64,000 bases of DNA, taken from contig MNCI01030336.1 of assembly GCA_015680685.1 (NCBI GenBank), positions 89,868 to 153,867 of the forward strand. The letters are read 5' to 3'. The DNA comes from Gnetum montanum (taxonomy: Eukaryota > Streptophyta > Gnetopsida > Gnetales > Gnetaceae). Positions within the stretch are counted from its first letter, which is position 1. Every line of letters starts with the position of its first letter. The position numbers and the translations under genes are program-made. Positions 22,333-34,621 of the stretch are shown here, piece after piece. The notes under the pieces were generated by a model. It had not been told where the DNA came from, did no database searches, and saw only the letters and a list, made by a program, of their open reading frames with translations.

Positions 22333-24307
22333 ATGAGGGATATCCCTCATAGCTAAACGGTTGAGGAAAACAAGGATTAATAATTGACGACAGAGATCCT
22401 TGCATTTTGGAAGTATTCTGGCTTGGTCATATTTACCCCATCGGGTTTCACACACTTGATTATAATGAGCATAGTGGGGCAATTTGTACAATGTAGTTCT
22501 CGGATAACGAGTTGACCCACTATGATGTTGGTGACCGTTAGATGGTATGCAAGGATTAGGTTGTCACTCTCCATGTTTGTGTTCATTAGGCTGTATGATT
22601 GTTGGAGTGTGAGTTGGTGGCCTTGATGAAGTTACATGAGGCATTGGGTTTGAAGGTAAGGGTGCATCATAGTGTGGGATTTGTGCTAGGTTGGAAGATG
22701 CAGTGGCCTTGTAATTGTGTTATCCCTTCTTACAGCCATGTTTAAAGAAAGGACACTTTTGATGTTGAGGAGGCTTTTCACTGCTATTGGAAGAAGTAGC
22801 ACAAGTGACGTTCATGGGTTGTTGTTGTGGCACAGACACCTTAGGAACAATTGGTGGCGATATGGAAGGAGGGAAAGGATGAGAATGTTGAAAGTTAGGA
22901 GGTGTATAAGATACACAAGGTGGTGGTTATGTTGGAGGCATGGGTTGATAGTATTGTGGAGAATAGTAATGTGGTGAGATAGAGTATGTTGGCCCAGTTG
23001 GAGAAACAGGATGTTGAATCAGATAAGCATTTGGATCTAGATGATATGAAGGGTGTCTCTAGTCTAGTGGTGGCCTCCCCCATGACCGAGATTGTTGCCA
23101 TTGTGATCAAACATAGTATCTCTGTACGAACTCGAGATGTAACGTATTTCCCCAATGCTCATGTAAATGTAACAATATTGGGCATTAGCCCTTGAGATGA
23201 TCATACAGGCATATGTTGCATTCATACGTATGATTGGTAGTTGAGCTCTTATTTTCCTTATCCCTTTTTTTCGATTGTCTAATGTTTTGTCTTATTTCTT
23301 GGGTTTTTAAAACTTTATCTCCAATGATATCAATAAATTCTCCACACTTTTGATTCGTCCATTCCAACATCTTATTAATCTTTGCCTCGACCTCTTCTAA
23401 TGCTTGTTGTATTAGCAAAGATGATGTTTCCACCTTGAGATTGGCTGATTTCTCCTTTTTATGATCATGGACCTTGGTTAAGTTGAGATTTTGGTCTTGT
23501 TGATGTTGTTCAACACTCTCCCATCTAGCCAATTCTTCCTCTTCTTTTGCTACCTGCTTAACAAGCTCTTGAACTTGATGGCTTCGTAGTTCGTATAGTT
23601 GACCTTGGGCATACATTCCTAAGGTCTCTCTTGTTTCATTATGTAGCCCATCAATGATATGGTACATTAGCCTTTCCTCAGAAGACATGGCTTGGACAGT
23701 TTTTTAACAATGCGTAATATCTTTCTAAGGTCATGTCCAAGGGTTCATGTTGTGCTTGTTTCCATCCTTGGATTTGTTTCCTCAAGGTTGACACTCTTGC
23801 AAAGGTTTGATATTTTTTGTTAAAGAATTCTACCATTGTTGACCAACGTCGTATTGAATTTGGTTTTAACGATCTATACCATACTTTTGCTTGGTCAGCG
23901 AGATTCATAGGAAAGAGCTTAAGTTTTTGCCACCCGTTATCAATGTTATTCCATGTGCAGGCATTGTAGAAGGCTTGTAAATGTTGATGCGGATCTAAGT
24001 CATAGCCTCCTGAAAATTTAGGAAAATTTTTTAAATCGAGCCTGGGTAGACGACTCTCTTTACGATGCCTACGTGAGATTCGAATAGCCTCTTGTATTTA
24101 CGTTAAGTTTGTAGTGGTCAGTGGGGGTTCATCATCATCAGGTAAGTTATGCTTTCATGTGCTGGGATGACGTTGCTTTCGTTCATATTTATAAGAGACC
24201 CCCACTTTAGGTTGTGTCCTCCAATCTTCATCATCATATAGTTCGTTGGTTCTCCAATGAACTTCCTCACTAAGTGTGGCATTATCATAATCTTGTAGGA
24301 GAGGAAT
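22333..24307 (-). pseudogene. gag of the truncated gag-only element
   Basis: Gag polyprotein homologous to the one at 32638-34621. The start codon is mutated (ATG to ATT at 24307-24305), and the following residues match (PLLQDYDNA). The core ORF 23908-23678 reads NLADQAKVWYRSLKPNSIRR, and 23688-23185 continues with ERLMYHIIDGL, a long charged helix and a zinc-knuckle-like CNICLYDHLKG. A Pro-rich region with tyrosines and serines follows. Stops at about 23160 and elsewhere make it non-functional. Confidence 0.75.
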
Positions 24308-24426
24308 GGTTGTGGAGTTGTGTGTGAATTTATATGACTTTTAATAATTTTTTTTCCTAAAAGATATATTGTTAAGTCCTTTACATCGACCTTGTATGAT
24401 ATAACTAATCTAGATAACTAGCATCA

Positions 24427-24445
24427 TCCTCGACAATGGTGCCAA
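24427..24445 (-). mobile_element. Primer-binding site, tRNA-Asp-like
   Basis: The minus strand reads TTGGCACCATTGTCGAGGA next to the LTR end, identical to the site at 32497-32515. Sister elements therefore share the same primer. Confidence 0.75.
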
Positions 24446-25238
24446 TGATGAGTGGCGAGGTACCCCTACACTCAACCATACGAATATGAGTGTTACATGC
24501 ACGATCCGATCGAACTTCGCAGATGGACTAGTTGTGGGATCTAGATAGTTAGCCTTAGGTCGCAGTTCGTTATCTTCCCACCTGGACTAGTATTAGTTTT
24601 GTCATGTATGGTTTAGTCTAGAGTGAGGTGTATGATGTGTTTTCTAATCTAAGGCTACTCCTGAAGGCAATGGAAAGTAATATTATCTAAGCTAAGAGAA
24701 AAAGGGTAAGAGAATCTAACTAGCCTAAGTGTGATGAGCATCCATTCCTTGATCATCCGTACACATCTTGGACTTCGTGCATGACTACCACTAGGATTAC
24801 CAAGTGCAGATCCTAGGTATGCCACTGGGTTACCAAGTAGTCACACTTAAATGCTTGTAATCAAGTCGTACTCATTCCATGATTTAATATGAGTTTAAGG
24901 GTGAGAGAGATTAACTAGGAAAGAAGTAAATAACAATTAATTAAATAATTAATCTAAGTGAACGCTGCAATGATGATGTAATCTCGATCTTTATTTCCGG
25001 TCATGTGCGTGTCCAAGTACATCACACTCAAATAAATGATGTCGTACAATTACAATCACCACACTGCGGGCATACACTGGAAAATAGTCTATCTCTGGAG
25101 GGGTAAAATTGCTAGAGCTTCACTAAGGAACTAAACTAGATGCCTAAAACTGGGAAAGCTGTCTCTTATTTATAGACATTGAGGTAGGCTATGATATCGC
25201 GTATGCAATATCGCAATCGCCCAAAACGCAACTCATCA
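24446..25238 (-). mobile_element. 5' LTR of the truncated gag-only element
   Basis: On the minus strand it starts TGATGAGTTGCG at 25238 and ends CACTCATCA at 24446, 793 bp. A TATA box lies at 25167-25174 (minus) and palindrome remnants at 25190-25222. The right flank is a helicase fragment, so the element landed in an older PIF1-like repeat. Confidence 0.85.
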
Positions 25239-25395
25239 ATAGGTGATTTGGGTCAACTTCCTCTTGTGCTTGATGTTGTCCCTTATGCATTTAAAAATCT
25301 AGATATTATATGGTTTTGGAAATCATTTGATACATTTGTTTGGAAATGATCGTTGCAAAATTCACTACAAGTTTTATTGCCGACTGTGACTTAAA
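25239..25395 (+). pseudogene. PIF1-like helicase fragment
   Basis: IGDLGQLPLVLDVVPYAFKN and WKSFDTF match the segment at 61865-61990 (IGDLG-stop-LPPMLDVVPYASKN). This is the Walker B/GDxxQLPP region of PIF1-type helicases, which occur in Helitrons and in plant genomes. Only this short piece survives; its upstream side is cut by the LTR ending at 25238. Confidence 0.6.
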
Positions 25396-25399
25396 TAAT

Positions 25400-25730
25400 C
25401 CTAACATAAGCATCTATTCCCACTTGTCATGCACATCTTGAACATGTATAGCACTACTAGGCTACCAAATGTTAAGCGTTACTGAGATTACCAAGCCTTA
25501 AACATATACTCGAAGTGGTCGTACTTATGTTTATTATTTAATAAACATTAATTAATTAATTAAAAACATTAAAGTAAATTTCATGAATATTAAATGCTTA
25601 AGTAAACAATTAATCTAATCCAAGTGCTACAAGGTTTGATCAAGAAAGCTTATCTTTATTGTTGTTCACAGGAGACGCTCAAGTACATCAATGCTTGAAT
25701 AAAGATCCATTGCATTCATTTTCATTAATG
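25400..25730 (-). mobile_element. Athila-like LTR fragment
   Basis: Phrases such as CTACCAAATG-TAA-CGTTA, GAAGTGGTCGTACT and CTTATCTTTATTG match the U5/R part of the LTR at 79-908 (about 300-680) in the same minus orientation. Neither LTR end is present. An ATTAATTAATTAA run is expanded inside it. Confidence 0.6.
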
Positions 25731-25739
25731 CTCATCCAT

Positions 25740-26170
25740 GCTCTCATCTTATCCATGTAGTCTTCATCTTGACATCTCATTGTAGATCTCATTTCCTTGA
25801 GTTCTTAGATCTTATGTGGAATTCTTGTTCATGTCCTGCAAAATCATCATCCACCATAAACATTCTATTTTCTCCATTTTCCTTAAGGTTTTGACATACC
25901 AAAAGGACAACATTTCATAATTGGAAGATGCCATCTAGTAAGGGGTTGAAACTCTAAAGTGCAAGAAATAGTCATGGAATCCTATAAATTTTAATCATTT
26001 CACATTTTCTTAAGAGTTCAGAGAGGCCTAGTCCACGTAAGACCAACCAATGAGAAAATTCCTACAAGACCTATCTATGAAATAGGAAAAATAAACAATT
26101 ACAAGCACCTATTATTACAATGAGTTACAATAAGCATGATGTTATTTTCAGTTATGATTCGTATATCTCC
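25740..26170. other. Unassigned AT-rich DNA
   Basis: No coding or repeat family is recognised between the LTR fragment and the copia integrase remnant. It could be the decayed downstream part of the copia pol gene on the minus strand. Confidence 0.35.
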
Positions 26171-26179
26171 CCGTAAGAG

Positions 26180-28590
26180 ATATTAAGTAAATGATGTTTT
26201 TTTATAAGTGTAGTAAAAATTAATGAAAGTTTAACCTATGGCCATATGGACTACCTCATTCTAAAAAGAATTAGAAAAGTAGGCATGCTTTAACAAACAT
26301 TTACATATTTCTTGATTTACTTCATTCTTTCTCTTACCCACTCTATTACTTTGTGGTTCATACCCACATGTGGTTTTTGTAGATATGTCATGAATTTTGC
26401 ATAATTCATCTAAGTGTTCATTTACATATTCACCTCCTATGTCAGTCCTTATGGATCTAATTTTGAGCCAATTTTAATCTCTATCAATTTCTTGAAATTT
26501 TGGAAGATCCAAAATACTCCATCTTTGGAATGAAGGATGTATGTTCAAGTATAAAAATCACTAAAGAACACCAAAAAATATTTACCAACTCAATGATAAA
26601 TGGCTAGCATTGAATCCATAACATCCATGTGTTGAGGTCAACCTCACCCATGCTAGGCATGGGGCCATTATCAATGCACATGTAGAAAATTATAGTTGCA
26701 AAGTAGTCAAAATGCACAAATCAAATTCATAGGAATTTAACAAACGCTATACTGGTTTTATGTAAAAAGCAAAATATACACAATATGTTCTCAACCACAC
26801 ATAAATAAAATAAAATAAAAATTATGAATTTCAATTGCTAAATGAGCAAGCACTACATTAGCACATGATAAATAGTGCACCACATGTTTTGCACAGACCT
26901 CTAAAAGATGACCTCAATGTAACCTATCAATCATGTTGTTGGTACCAATTTCCCCTTGGAGAGAGAAAGTGATATAAAGGAATTCCATTTAGAAAAGAAA
27001 AGAAATAAAATCAAGAGAAAAGATAAGCCACCTGAAAAATGCCAACAAAATAGCATATCTTTAAATTATAAAACATGCTAATGACTACATAATTTGTGCA
27101 AGTCTAATGAATTAATTTTCATATTTTTTTTAAAGAATTACATATTTACAAATGTTTGTTAAAAAATTTGTAACAGTGATGTAGCAGGTGGATGGCAAAT
27201 GATGGTTTAGAATTAGGGTTTCTCCTGCAGGCCGCTATTTACAACGGAGCCTGCCAAAGCCAAAGGGGGAGCTTGGAATCATTCATCAGGAGAATCCCAA
27301 CCATTACATCTCTTCTGCACCCTTTGCTATTACTCGACCATTATTTTAATCTTTCTATTGGATTTCGGTGAGGGATCCACGTCCAATCAAGCTAGCTTGT
27401 CATTCCTCCGTCTCCCTGAATCTTCAGATTCAGTAGTGCAGGCACATCAATTCCATTGTAGCAAGCCAAGTTTTTGATACAATTCGTTACCGTATTCAAA
27501 CCAAAATCAAGCTTCCTTCACATCACTTGTGAATCCAACCTCTTGCTTCATTTGTTGAGCTTCCAATAGCAAAAGTTCTTCTTGCGTTGTGACATTCAAT
27601 CTTCCACTGAACTCCATCCATCCAGGAGTTAATCAGGCCACACACAGCACATTTTTTAGCCGCAGGGTGACCAGAACTTGGCTTGCCACAGTTGCTGTTA
27701 TCTACACCATTGTTTCATGCTCTGCAAGAGGCGACACATCCGATCAACTAGGCTTCTACTGCACGTCTGATCTTACTATTGTTGCACCATTGCACACCAG
27801 ATCCCATTGTTGCTACGTCGGTGATCTTGTTGCTTCTAAACTGCACACCCAATCCAGCTTCTGCTGTTACGTCGTTGCTGCTGCCTGTGCTATTAGCCAT
27901 CAGCAAAACAGAGGAAACAGCTGGATGAACCAGAGGGTCATTGGTTGCTGGATTAGTGTTCTCTAGATTGGGCGTAAAGGGGATTCAGATTTTCTGCAGG
28001 CAGGTGGCCAAAGGTGACGCGAGGCAGGGAGATCTTAGATCATGGCTCCCAAATCATTAGATCCTGGAGCAGCTAGGCAAGCAACAGATAGCAACAACTG
28101 ACGACAACGCCTTATAGTTGCTGTTGATGACAACCGGTTGTCAGCAACATCACCATGGGAAGATTGTGTTCAAGACCAGATAAATTTTTGATTTAATCTC
28201 AATTTTACTTTTGTATCGTTTACTTTCCAAAAAAAACTGCAAAAATATTTAATTTTAATTTTGGGTATTTTACTATGTTTTTTTAATTTGTTATAAGCCA
28301 AACAAAACCATTCTAAAGTTTAAAATTTGATTCAAAAGTTTCAAAATTTTGTTTGGATTATTTTTATTATTTTGTCACATAGCCCTTTCTAGCTGAGACT
28401 ATTCTTGGGTTTCGTACCCATATGGGAGGCGCCTTAGGCAATAGTCTCTTAAAACAAGTTTTCATGAGTGTTTGCGTGTCCAAAATTTATGCATCAACAT
28501 CATGTGGATCAATGTCAAAGTTGTATTCCTCTCGCTTGTATTTGAATAGTGAAGTTTCATTTACTTTTTCTTTTCACATGTGTCATAAAC
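26180..28590 (-). pseudogene. Ty1/copia integrase remnant split by a solo LTR
   Basis: Two pieces, 28590-28500 and 26629-26180, read on the minus strand. The first ends TLTLIHM. The second continues DVMDSMLAIYH, GKYFLVFFSDFY, IRSIRTDIGGEYVNEHLDEL and YEPQSNRVGKRKNE. This is the order of the copia integrase core: LIHTD, YFvtFiDD, RSDNGGEY, PQxNGvaERkN. The Asp of IRTDIGGEY is kept and the catalytic Glu is part of a changed GKRKN. The LTR at 26630-28499 sits exactly at the LIHMD codons. Stops show a dead copy. Confidence 0.75.
26630..28499 (-). mobile_element. Solo LTR, second copy of the family at 3727-5169
   Basis: The minus strand starts TGTTGATGCATAAATTTTGG at 28499 and ends TGACCTCAACA at 26630. 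Flanks are ccatg (26625-26629) and tcatg (28500-28504), a target duplication with one mismatch. It shares with the first copy the GAGACTATT/AATAGTCTC stem-loop region (about 28397-28448), the CCCATGC/GCATGGG hairpin (about 26648-26664) and a telo-box-like AAACCCTAA near 27220. It is 1870 bp against 1443 bp, and the interiors differ strongly. A 125-codon ORF at 27589-27966 has no recognised similarity and I do not call it a gene. Confidence 0.85.
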
Positions 28591-28599
28591 CTCTAGAGG

Positions 28600-30050
28600 T
28601 GCTTCATGAAAAATGACTCCAATGGTTGTTTGATGTTTATCACTTAAGCCTCAGCCAAGATATCTAGCCTACAAATATCTTGAATTTGTCAAACAACTTT
28701 CGAAACTCATCCTTTAACTTCTTTAGACCTTCCCATAATCTTGCAAACACAAAACATGTAAAATTGAGATTTGCATTCATTTGGATGGATGATGTCCTCA
28801 TCATCTCTTCCATCCTTTAAAAGAATGCTTATGGCATAATGGGTTATACACTTAGGATGACATCAAGCTCCTACAAAACAAGAGTGGATGCATGAATCCA
28901 AATGACATGATCAAGTTCTTCATCATTCCAATGCACCAAGTACTCATACTTATTTTTACTTCTTGTGCTCATAGCCTTTTTTGCTTGCAACACAATTAAC
29001 TTCCTTGATGCCTTTGATGAATTGTAACTTGCAATAACACCCTTGAGGACCTTAATACTATTATCCAAATCAAATGCCAAAACTTTGCTATGGTACAAAG
29101 TCAAATATGAAACATTAAACATATAATAAAGAGTAAATCATTAGGTAAATTAATTTCATAATCATTATCATTGAATTTGATCTTAATCTTAAATGGACTA
29201 ATTCTTCTTGATTTGAACTTGTAGAAATGCATATTTCTCTCCCTTTCTTTGCTCAAATGAATCCAAATAGTCACCAACATTTAATTTAACCTTCCTTTTA
29301 TCTTCAATGACTTTGCTAGTCATCTCTTTGACTTTCTTCTAGAATTGAGTCATCACTTCTTGATGTAACTATGTCATTTGCTGAACAAAATCAGTGCTAA
29401 GAGAAGCACAATCATCAATTTATTGACCATTTTTGGAGACAAACCATAATTAGCCACAAAAGAATGCTTGCCAATGCTAATGTGGAATGCATTACTGTAG
29501 AATAACTAAACATGAGTTAGCATCTTTTCGTACCTTCTCTATCATGATCAATGCTATGATAACCTTTGCATCACTTTCTACATTTAACTATAACAACCTT
29601 TGCAACAATTTCAATATCTATGCTTGAACTTAAAATTACAAAAGAAGTTGAGGTAGTAACAAAAAGTAATAGTAAAAGATCAACAGTTGTAGATACACAA
29701 GAAAATAGTGACAATATCCATGAAAAGTGTGATTAAAAATTTTTCTAGTAAATATAGTATTTAATAAATAATAACAAACCTTAATAATCTAAAGAAATGA
29801 ATTCATTTAGGACTATATACTTATGAGTATTGCATAGCTACGAGTCAATAATACTTTTTACTTTTTTTTTAAGTCATTATCCTTTAGATTTTGCTAAGCA
29901 AAATAAATTTATTTAACTTTAATTCAATTTTATTTTTACCTATATTTAGTTTAATTATAGTTTAGCTGGTCTGTATTTTGTGTACTCAAATATTTTCACG
30001 CTTTGCACACAAGAAAGCCTAGGAAGGAACAAAAGTAGAAATCTTGTTTG
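28600..30050. other. AT-rich DNA, possible weak chromodomain trace
   Basis: Mostly AT-rich with no clear gene. The minus strand at 29122-28871 encodes an uninterrupted 83 codons including YEYLVHWNDEELDHVIWIHA, which faintly resembles a chromodomain (YLVKWKGxxxxxxTWE) of chromovirus integrases. Key aromatic spacing is imperfect and no integrase lies beside it, so I rate this low. Confidence 0.25.
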
Positions 30051-30059
30051 TATTTCATT

Positions 30060-30480
30060 ATCAATGGAAGATCGTCATGCTCTACCGCTGCTGCTACTGT
30101 TGCTCCTGCTGCCGCTGTAACGAATTTTGAAGAGGCGTTTTCCAGATACTAGATGTGACGTCACGTGAGACAAGCAGGGTTTCCATAAAGTAGGAGCACA
30201 TGTTGCAATTTCTGGAGTCCTGCCACACGGCTCTGCAGTTCATCAAGGCCGAGGCCAAAAGCAGTGCTACGGAGGAGGCTGATTCTGAGGATTCCCCTTG
30301 CAAGCCCTCGCTCTCTGCGGATTCCCCTTGCAAGGCCTCACTCCGCCGATTCGCAGCTGGAAACAGCCCATGTACGTCTTCTGTACATCTCTCTTTTGGA
30401 TTTGTTGAACTCTTATTTTCGAGATTCTTGCTAGTATTACCAATCCGTATTGAGATTCTTGTTACTGTGACCCCCTAAGC
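30060..30480 (+). other. GC-rich exon-like island with CRE/G-box upstream
   Basis: Not recognised. Within AT-rich DNA this island has the palindrome TGACGTCA overlapping CACGTG at 30155-30167, which are classic bZIP binding sites. About 30 bp downstream is an ATG at 30200 with FLESCHTALQFIKAEAKSSA. Two DSPCK repeats follow (copies of GATTCCCCTTGCAAG), and a potential GTACGT donor lies near 30371. It could be the promoter and first exon of a host gene or gene fragment. The ORF runs to 30478 if unspliced. Direct repeats of about 37 bp at 29949-29985 and 31365-31401 surround it. Confidence 0.3.
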
Positions 30481-31708
30481 ATGACCTTGTTCATGGTGAT
30501 CTAGCATGATTTAATTAAGAATTTCATTTTTGAGGGTTCTGTATTTTATGTCAATGTTTAAGAAATTTAAGGGATTTGGGTTACATTTATTCCAGCACAC
30601 TTTTTTAATGCAATGTGGATGTTGGATTTGTAGTGCTGATTGAATTCGTTTCACCTCACATTGAATTCTATGTGGAATTTTAATATGGTTTCTAGTTCAA
30701 AAATTGTTTAAGGAATTTGCATTAAGATTTTCAAAGCATAATTAATGTGTTTTACTATAAGTGCTTTAATACAAGTCAGAATATAAAATTTAGACCAACT
30801 CTTACATTCTCTAATCAGTCCAATGATTTTTAAAAGAAACCAAACTGGATCTACCAAGGATGGATCATTACAAAGTGTAAACTTAGATTGAAAAGGTAGA
30901 ATTGAAGGGAAAAGAAAAGAATAGAATGATTATACTTTTTAATCCCTTTTATCAATTTCTCTAGTACCGACTTTATTAATTTCTTGGGCCAAGAGGTTAA
31001 CTATCAATCATAGAAAAGGACCTGATTTTGTAATGCTAAATTATATTTCATCCATAACTTTTTAGAGGACTACTGTAACAATAAAGTATATTTTGACTAT
31101 AACCTTGCACATGGTTGATAATATAATAAATAATATTTCCCAAATTTTTTATCATATATTGTACTCAAAATTTTTAAAATATATCCCAAGATTTGGTTTT
31201 AAAGAAAGGGAAAAAACTATCTTGGCCAAATTATATATATAGTCGAACTAGCTTTATAACATACAGTCAAGTTCATGCATGTTTGGTAATTTGCACCATG
31301 ACATTGTTCAAGACATCCTAGTCTATCATTTTGAATTTCTCTAACATCTTAGTCCAAGGACATATTTAATTATAGTTTAGCTGGTTTGTATTTTGTATAC
31401 TTTTTTCTCAATGTTGATGCATGTTAGATTATTTCTTGAATATACATTGAATATCAAATTTTTGATTTGGTTTTCTCACATTTGAACATACAAGATTTAT
31501 TTCAAGTTGGTAGCAACAATTCCCTTTGCAAAGAGTGTTTTTTCTAACCTTGAAGATCTAATTAATTAGGACCTTTGTGTCTGCTACAATAGCTAGTACT
31601 AGGTAGCATGGTTTTTGCATCTCTTAATTCATCCATATTAACAAGAATTTTTCTTCTGCCTCTTCTTCTATTTTAGCATTGGTTAATGAAGGCTTTTTTT
31701 AAGGGTTC
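30481..31708. other. AT-rich spacer, no gene seen
   Basis: No ORF or repeat boundary is visible, except the direct-repeat copy at 31365-31401. It might be intron or flank of the exon-like island before it. Confidence 0.4.
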
Positions 31709-31713
31709 AGGAG

Positions 31714-32496
31714 TGATGAGTCGCCATTTTAGTTAACTACGATATCGCGTATGTGATATCGTGTACACGATATCATAGCCTGTCTCCTCATCTATAAATA
31801 AGAGGTAGATAGATCCGATAGGCAGTTTTTTGAGTTTTCTAAGTTTTAAGTTAGTAGTTAGAGTTAAGTTTCTTTTTACATCTCTCAACCACAGTGTGGT
31901 GATTGTAATTTTACGACATCCTTATTCGAGTGTGACGTACTTGGACATGCACATGAACGAAAATAAAGATCGAGATTACTTCATCATTGCAGCATTCACT
32001 TAGTTTAATTATTTAATTATCATTTACTACTTTCTTAGTTAATATCTCTTCACCCTAAACTCTCGTTAAACGTAGAATGAGTATGACTTGATCACGAGCA
32101 TTTAAGTGTGACTACTTGGTAACCTAGGATCTGCGCTTGGTAATCCTAGTGGTAGTCATACACAAGGTCCAAGATGTGTATAGATGATTGAGGAACAGAT
32201 GCTCATCGCACTTAGGCTAGTTTAGATTCTCTCTCACCCTCTCTCTCTTAGCTTAGTTAATATTATTTACCATCATACCCAGGAGTAGCGTTAGCATAGG
32301 AACACATCATACACCTCACTCTAGACTAAACCATACATGATAAAGTTAACACTAATCCAGATGGGAAGATAGCGAACTACGACCTAAGGATAATTGTCTA
32401 GATACCACAACTAGTCCATTTGCGGAGTTTGATAGGATCATGCATGAGACGCTTGTATTCTTATGGTTGAGTGTAGGGGTACCTCACCACTCATCA
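31714..32496 (+). mobile_element. 5' LTR of outer element
   Basis: TGATGAGTCG...CACTCATCA, 783 bp. U3 has three GATATC palindromes at about 31740-31775, the TATA box is 31793-31800, and AATAAAG lies near 31960. U5 ends in the family-typical GGGGTACCTC segment. Confidence 0.92.
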
Positions 32497-32515
32497 TTGG
32501 CACCATTGTCGAGGA
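32497..32515 (+). mobile_element. Primer-binding site, tRNA-Asp-like
   Basis: TTGGCACCATTGTCGAGGA abuts the LTR and matches the sites at 24427-24445 exactly and 61-78 closely. It fits a C-to-T-decayed complement of the plant tRNA-Asp 3' end. Confidence 0.75.
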
Positions 32516-32637
32516 TGGTGCTAGTTATCTAGATTAGTTATATCATACAAGGTTGCTGTATAGGAATTAACGATATATCTTTTAGGAAGAAATAATTATA
32601 AAAAGTCACATATAAATTCACACACAATTTCACAAAC

Positions 32638-34621
32638 ATGCCTCTCCTACAAGACTATGATAATGCCATATCTAGTGAGGAAATTCATTAGAGAACCAAC
32701 GAATTATATGACAATGAAGATTGGAGTACGCAATCTGAAGTAGGGGTTTCTTATAAATATACACGAAAGCAACATCGTCCCAATGCACGAGAGCATAACT
32801 TACAAGATGACAATGAAACCATTGCTAGCCATTACAAGCTTAATGCAAATGCAAGAGGCTGTTCGAATCTCCCGTAGGCATTGTAAAGAGAGCCGCCTAC
32901 CTAGGCTCAATTTAAACAACTTTCCCAATTTTTTAGGAGGCTATGACTTAGATCTACAACAACATTACAAGCCTTCTACAATGCCTGTACATGGAACAAC
33001 ATTGATAACGGTTGGAAAAAACTTAAGCTCTTTCCTATGACACTCGTTGGCCAAGCAAAAGTATGGTATAGATCATTAAAACCAAATTCAATACGACGTT
33101 GGTCAACAATGGTAGAACTCTTTAATGAAAGATATCAAACCTATGAAAGAGTGTCAGCCTTGAGGAAACAAATCCAAAAATGGAAACAAGCACAACATAA
33201 ACCCTTGGACATGGCCTTAGAAAGATATTATGTACTGTTAGAAAACTATCCAGGCTATGAGTTCTCCGAGGAAAGGCTAATGGACCATATCATTGATGGG
33301 CTACGTGATGAAACAAGAGAGACCCTAGGGATGTATGCCCAAGGTCAACTATACGAACTATGAACCCATCAATTCCAAGACCTTATTAAACAGGTATCAA
33401 AAGAAGAAGGAGAATTGGCTTGATGGGAGAGTGTTGAAAAACATCAATAGGACCAAAATCTCAACTTAACAAAGGTCCATGATCATAAAAGGGAGAAATC
33501 AACCTATCACAAGGGGAAAGAATCATCTTTTCCGGTACAACAATCATTAGAGGAAGTCAAGGCAAAGATCAATAAGATGTTGGAATGGACGTATAAAAAG
33601 TGTGGAGAATATATCGATATTATTGGAGATAGAGTTTTGACAACCCAAGAAGCAGGATGAAATATCATTAGACAATTAGAAAGAAGGGATGAAGAACATA
33701 AGAGCTCAACTTCCAATCATACGTATGAATGCAACATTTTCTTGTATGATCACCCCAAGGGCCAGTGCCCAATCCTGTTACATTTATATGAGCATTGGGG
33801 AAACACGTTACACCTAGAGTTCGTATAGAGACACTGTTTTCAATGACAGTGGCAACAATCCTAGTCATGGGAGAAACCACCCCTAAACTAGAGACCCTTT
33901 GTATCATCCGAATCTAAATGCTTATCTAGTTCAACATCCTGTTTCCCAAACTAGGCCAACATTCTCTATCTTGCCGCATTATCATTCTCCTCAATACTAT
34001 TAGCCCATGTCTTCAACACAACCATCACCTTATGTACCTTACACTTCTCCTAAATTACAACATTCTCATCCTTTCCCTCCTTCTACGTCGCCACCAACTG
34101 TTCCTAAAGTGTTTGCACCATAGCAACAACCTCCGAACGTTACTTATGCTACTATTGCCAACAGTAATGAGAGACCTCAACAACATCGAAGGCTCCCCTT
34201 CTTTAGAAACGACCATAGGAAGGGACAACACAATTCCAAGGCCACTACATTCTCCAACTTAGCACAAGCCCAACACTGTGGTGCACCTTTATCTTCAAAC
34301 CCAACACCTCATGTTACTTCATCAGGGCCACCAATTAACACTCCAATAACCATGCGGCCTAATGAATATAGTCATGGAGGGTAACATCCTGATCCCTTCA
34401 TACCATATAACAGTCCCAAATATCATAGTGGGTCAACTATTTATCCAGGAACCACATCTCATAAATTGCCTCACTATGCTTACTATAACCAAGTGTGTGG
34501 AGCCCAATGGGGTAAGTATGAATGGGTCCCAATATTTCCAACATGCAAGGATCCTCATCTTCCATTTATTAATCCTTTCCATTTTCAACCATTTAGTTAT
34601 GGGGGATATCCTCCATTCTAA
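32638..34621 (+). pseudogene. gag of outer element
   Basis: Gag polyprotein, about 660 codons if frames are joined. The ATG at 32638 begins MPLLQDYDNA. The capsid-like core reads WYRSLKPNSIRRWSTMVELF, RKQIQKWKQAQH, LERYYVLLENYP and IIDGLRDETRETLGMYAQGQ. A charged helical region (about 33370-33700) leads to a zinc-knuckle-like ECN-x-LYDHPKGQCP at about 33728-33775. The C-terminal third is Pro/Ser/Tyr-rich and stops at 34619-34621. In-frame stops (for example at about 32690 and 33361) and frameshifts make it a pseudogene. It belongs to the same gag family as 15825-17761 and 22333-24307. Confidence 0.75.

Larger units (their letters stand above)
20990..25238 (-). mobile_element. Truncated gag-only Athila-like element (minus strand)
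   Basis: The 5' LTR is at 24446-25238, the primer site at 24427-24445 and gag at 24307-22333. Beyond gag the sequence matches the untranslated middle of the outer element (34622-35930), for example the phrase around CCTTCTTCATTC at 21980 against GAATGAAGAAGG at 34955. It stops near 20990, just before the point where the outer element has its internal promoter. Everything 3' of that point, including the 3' LTR, is lost. No pol is present, as in the outer element. Confidence 0.75.

Noticed and set aside
27589-27966. 125-codon ORF in the second solo LTR
   Set aside because: No counterpart in the other LTR copy, no motif, and it lies entirely within LTR sequence.
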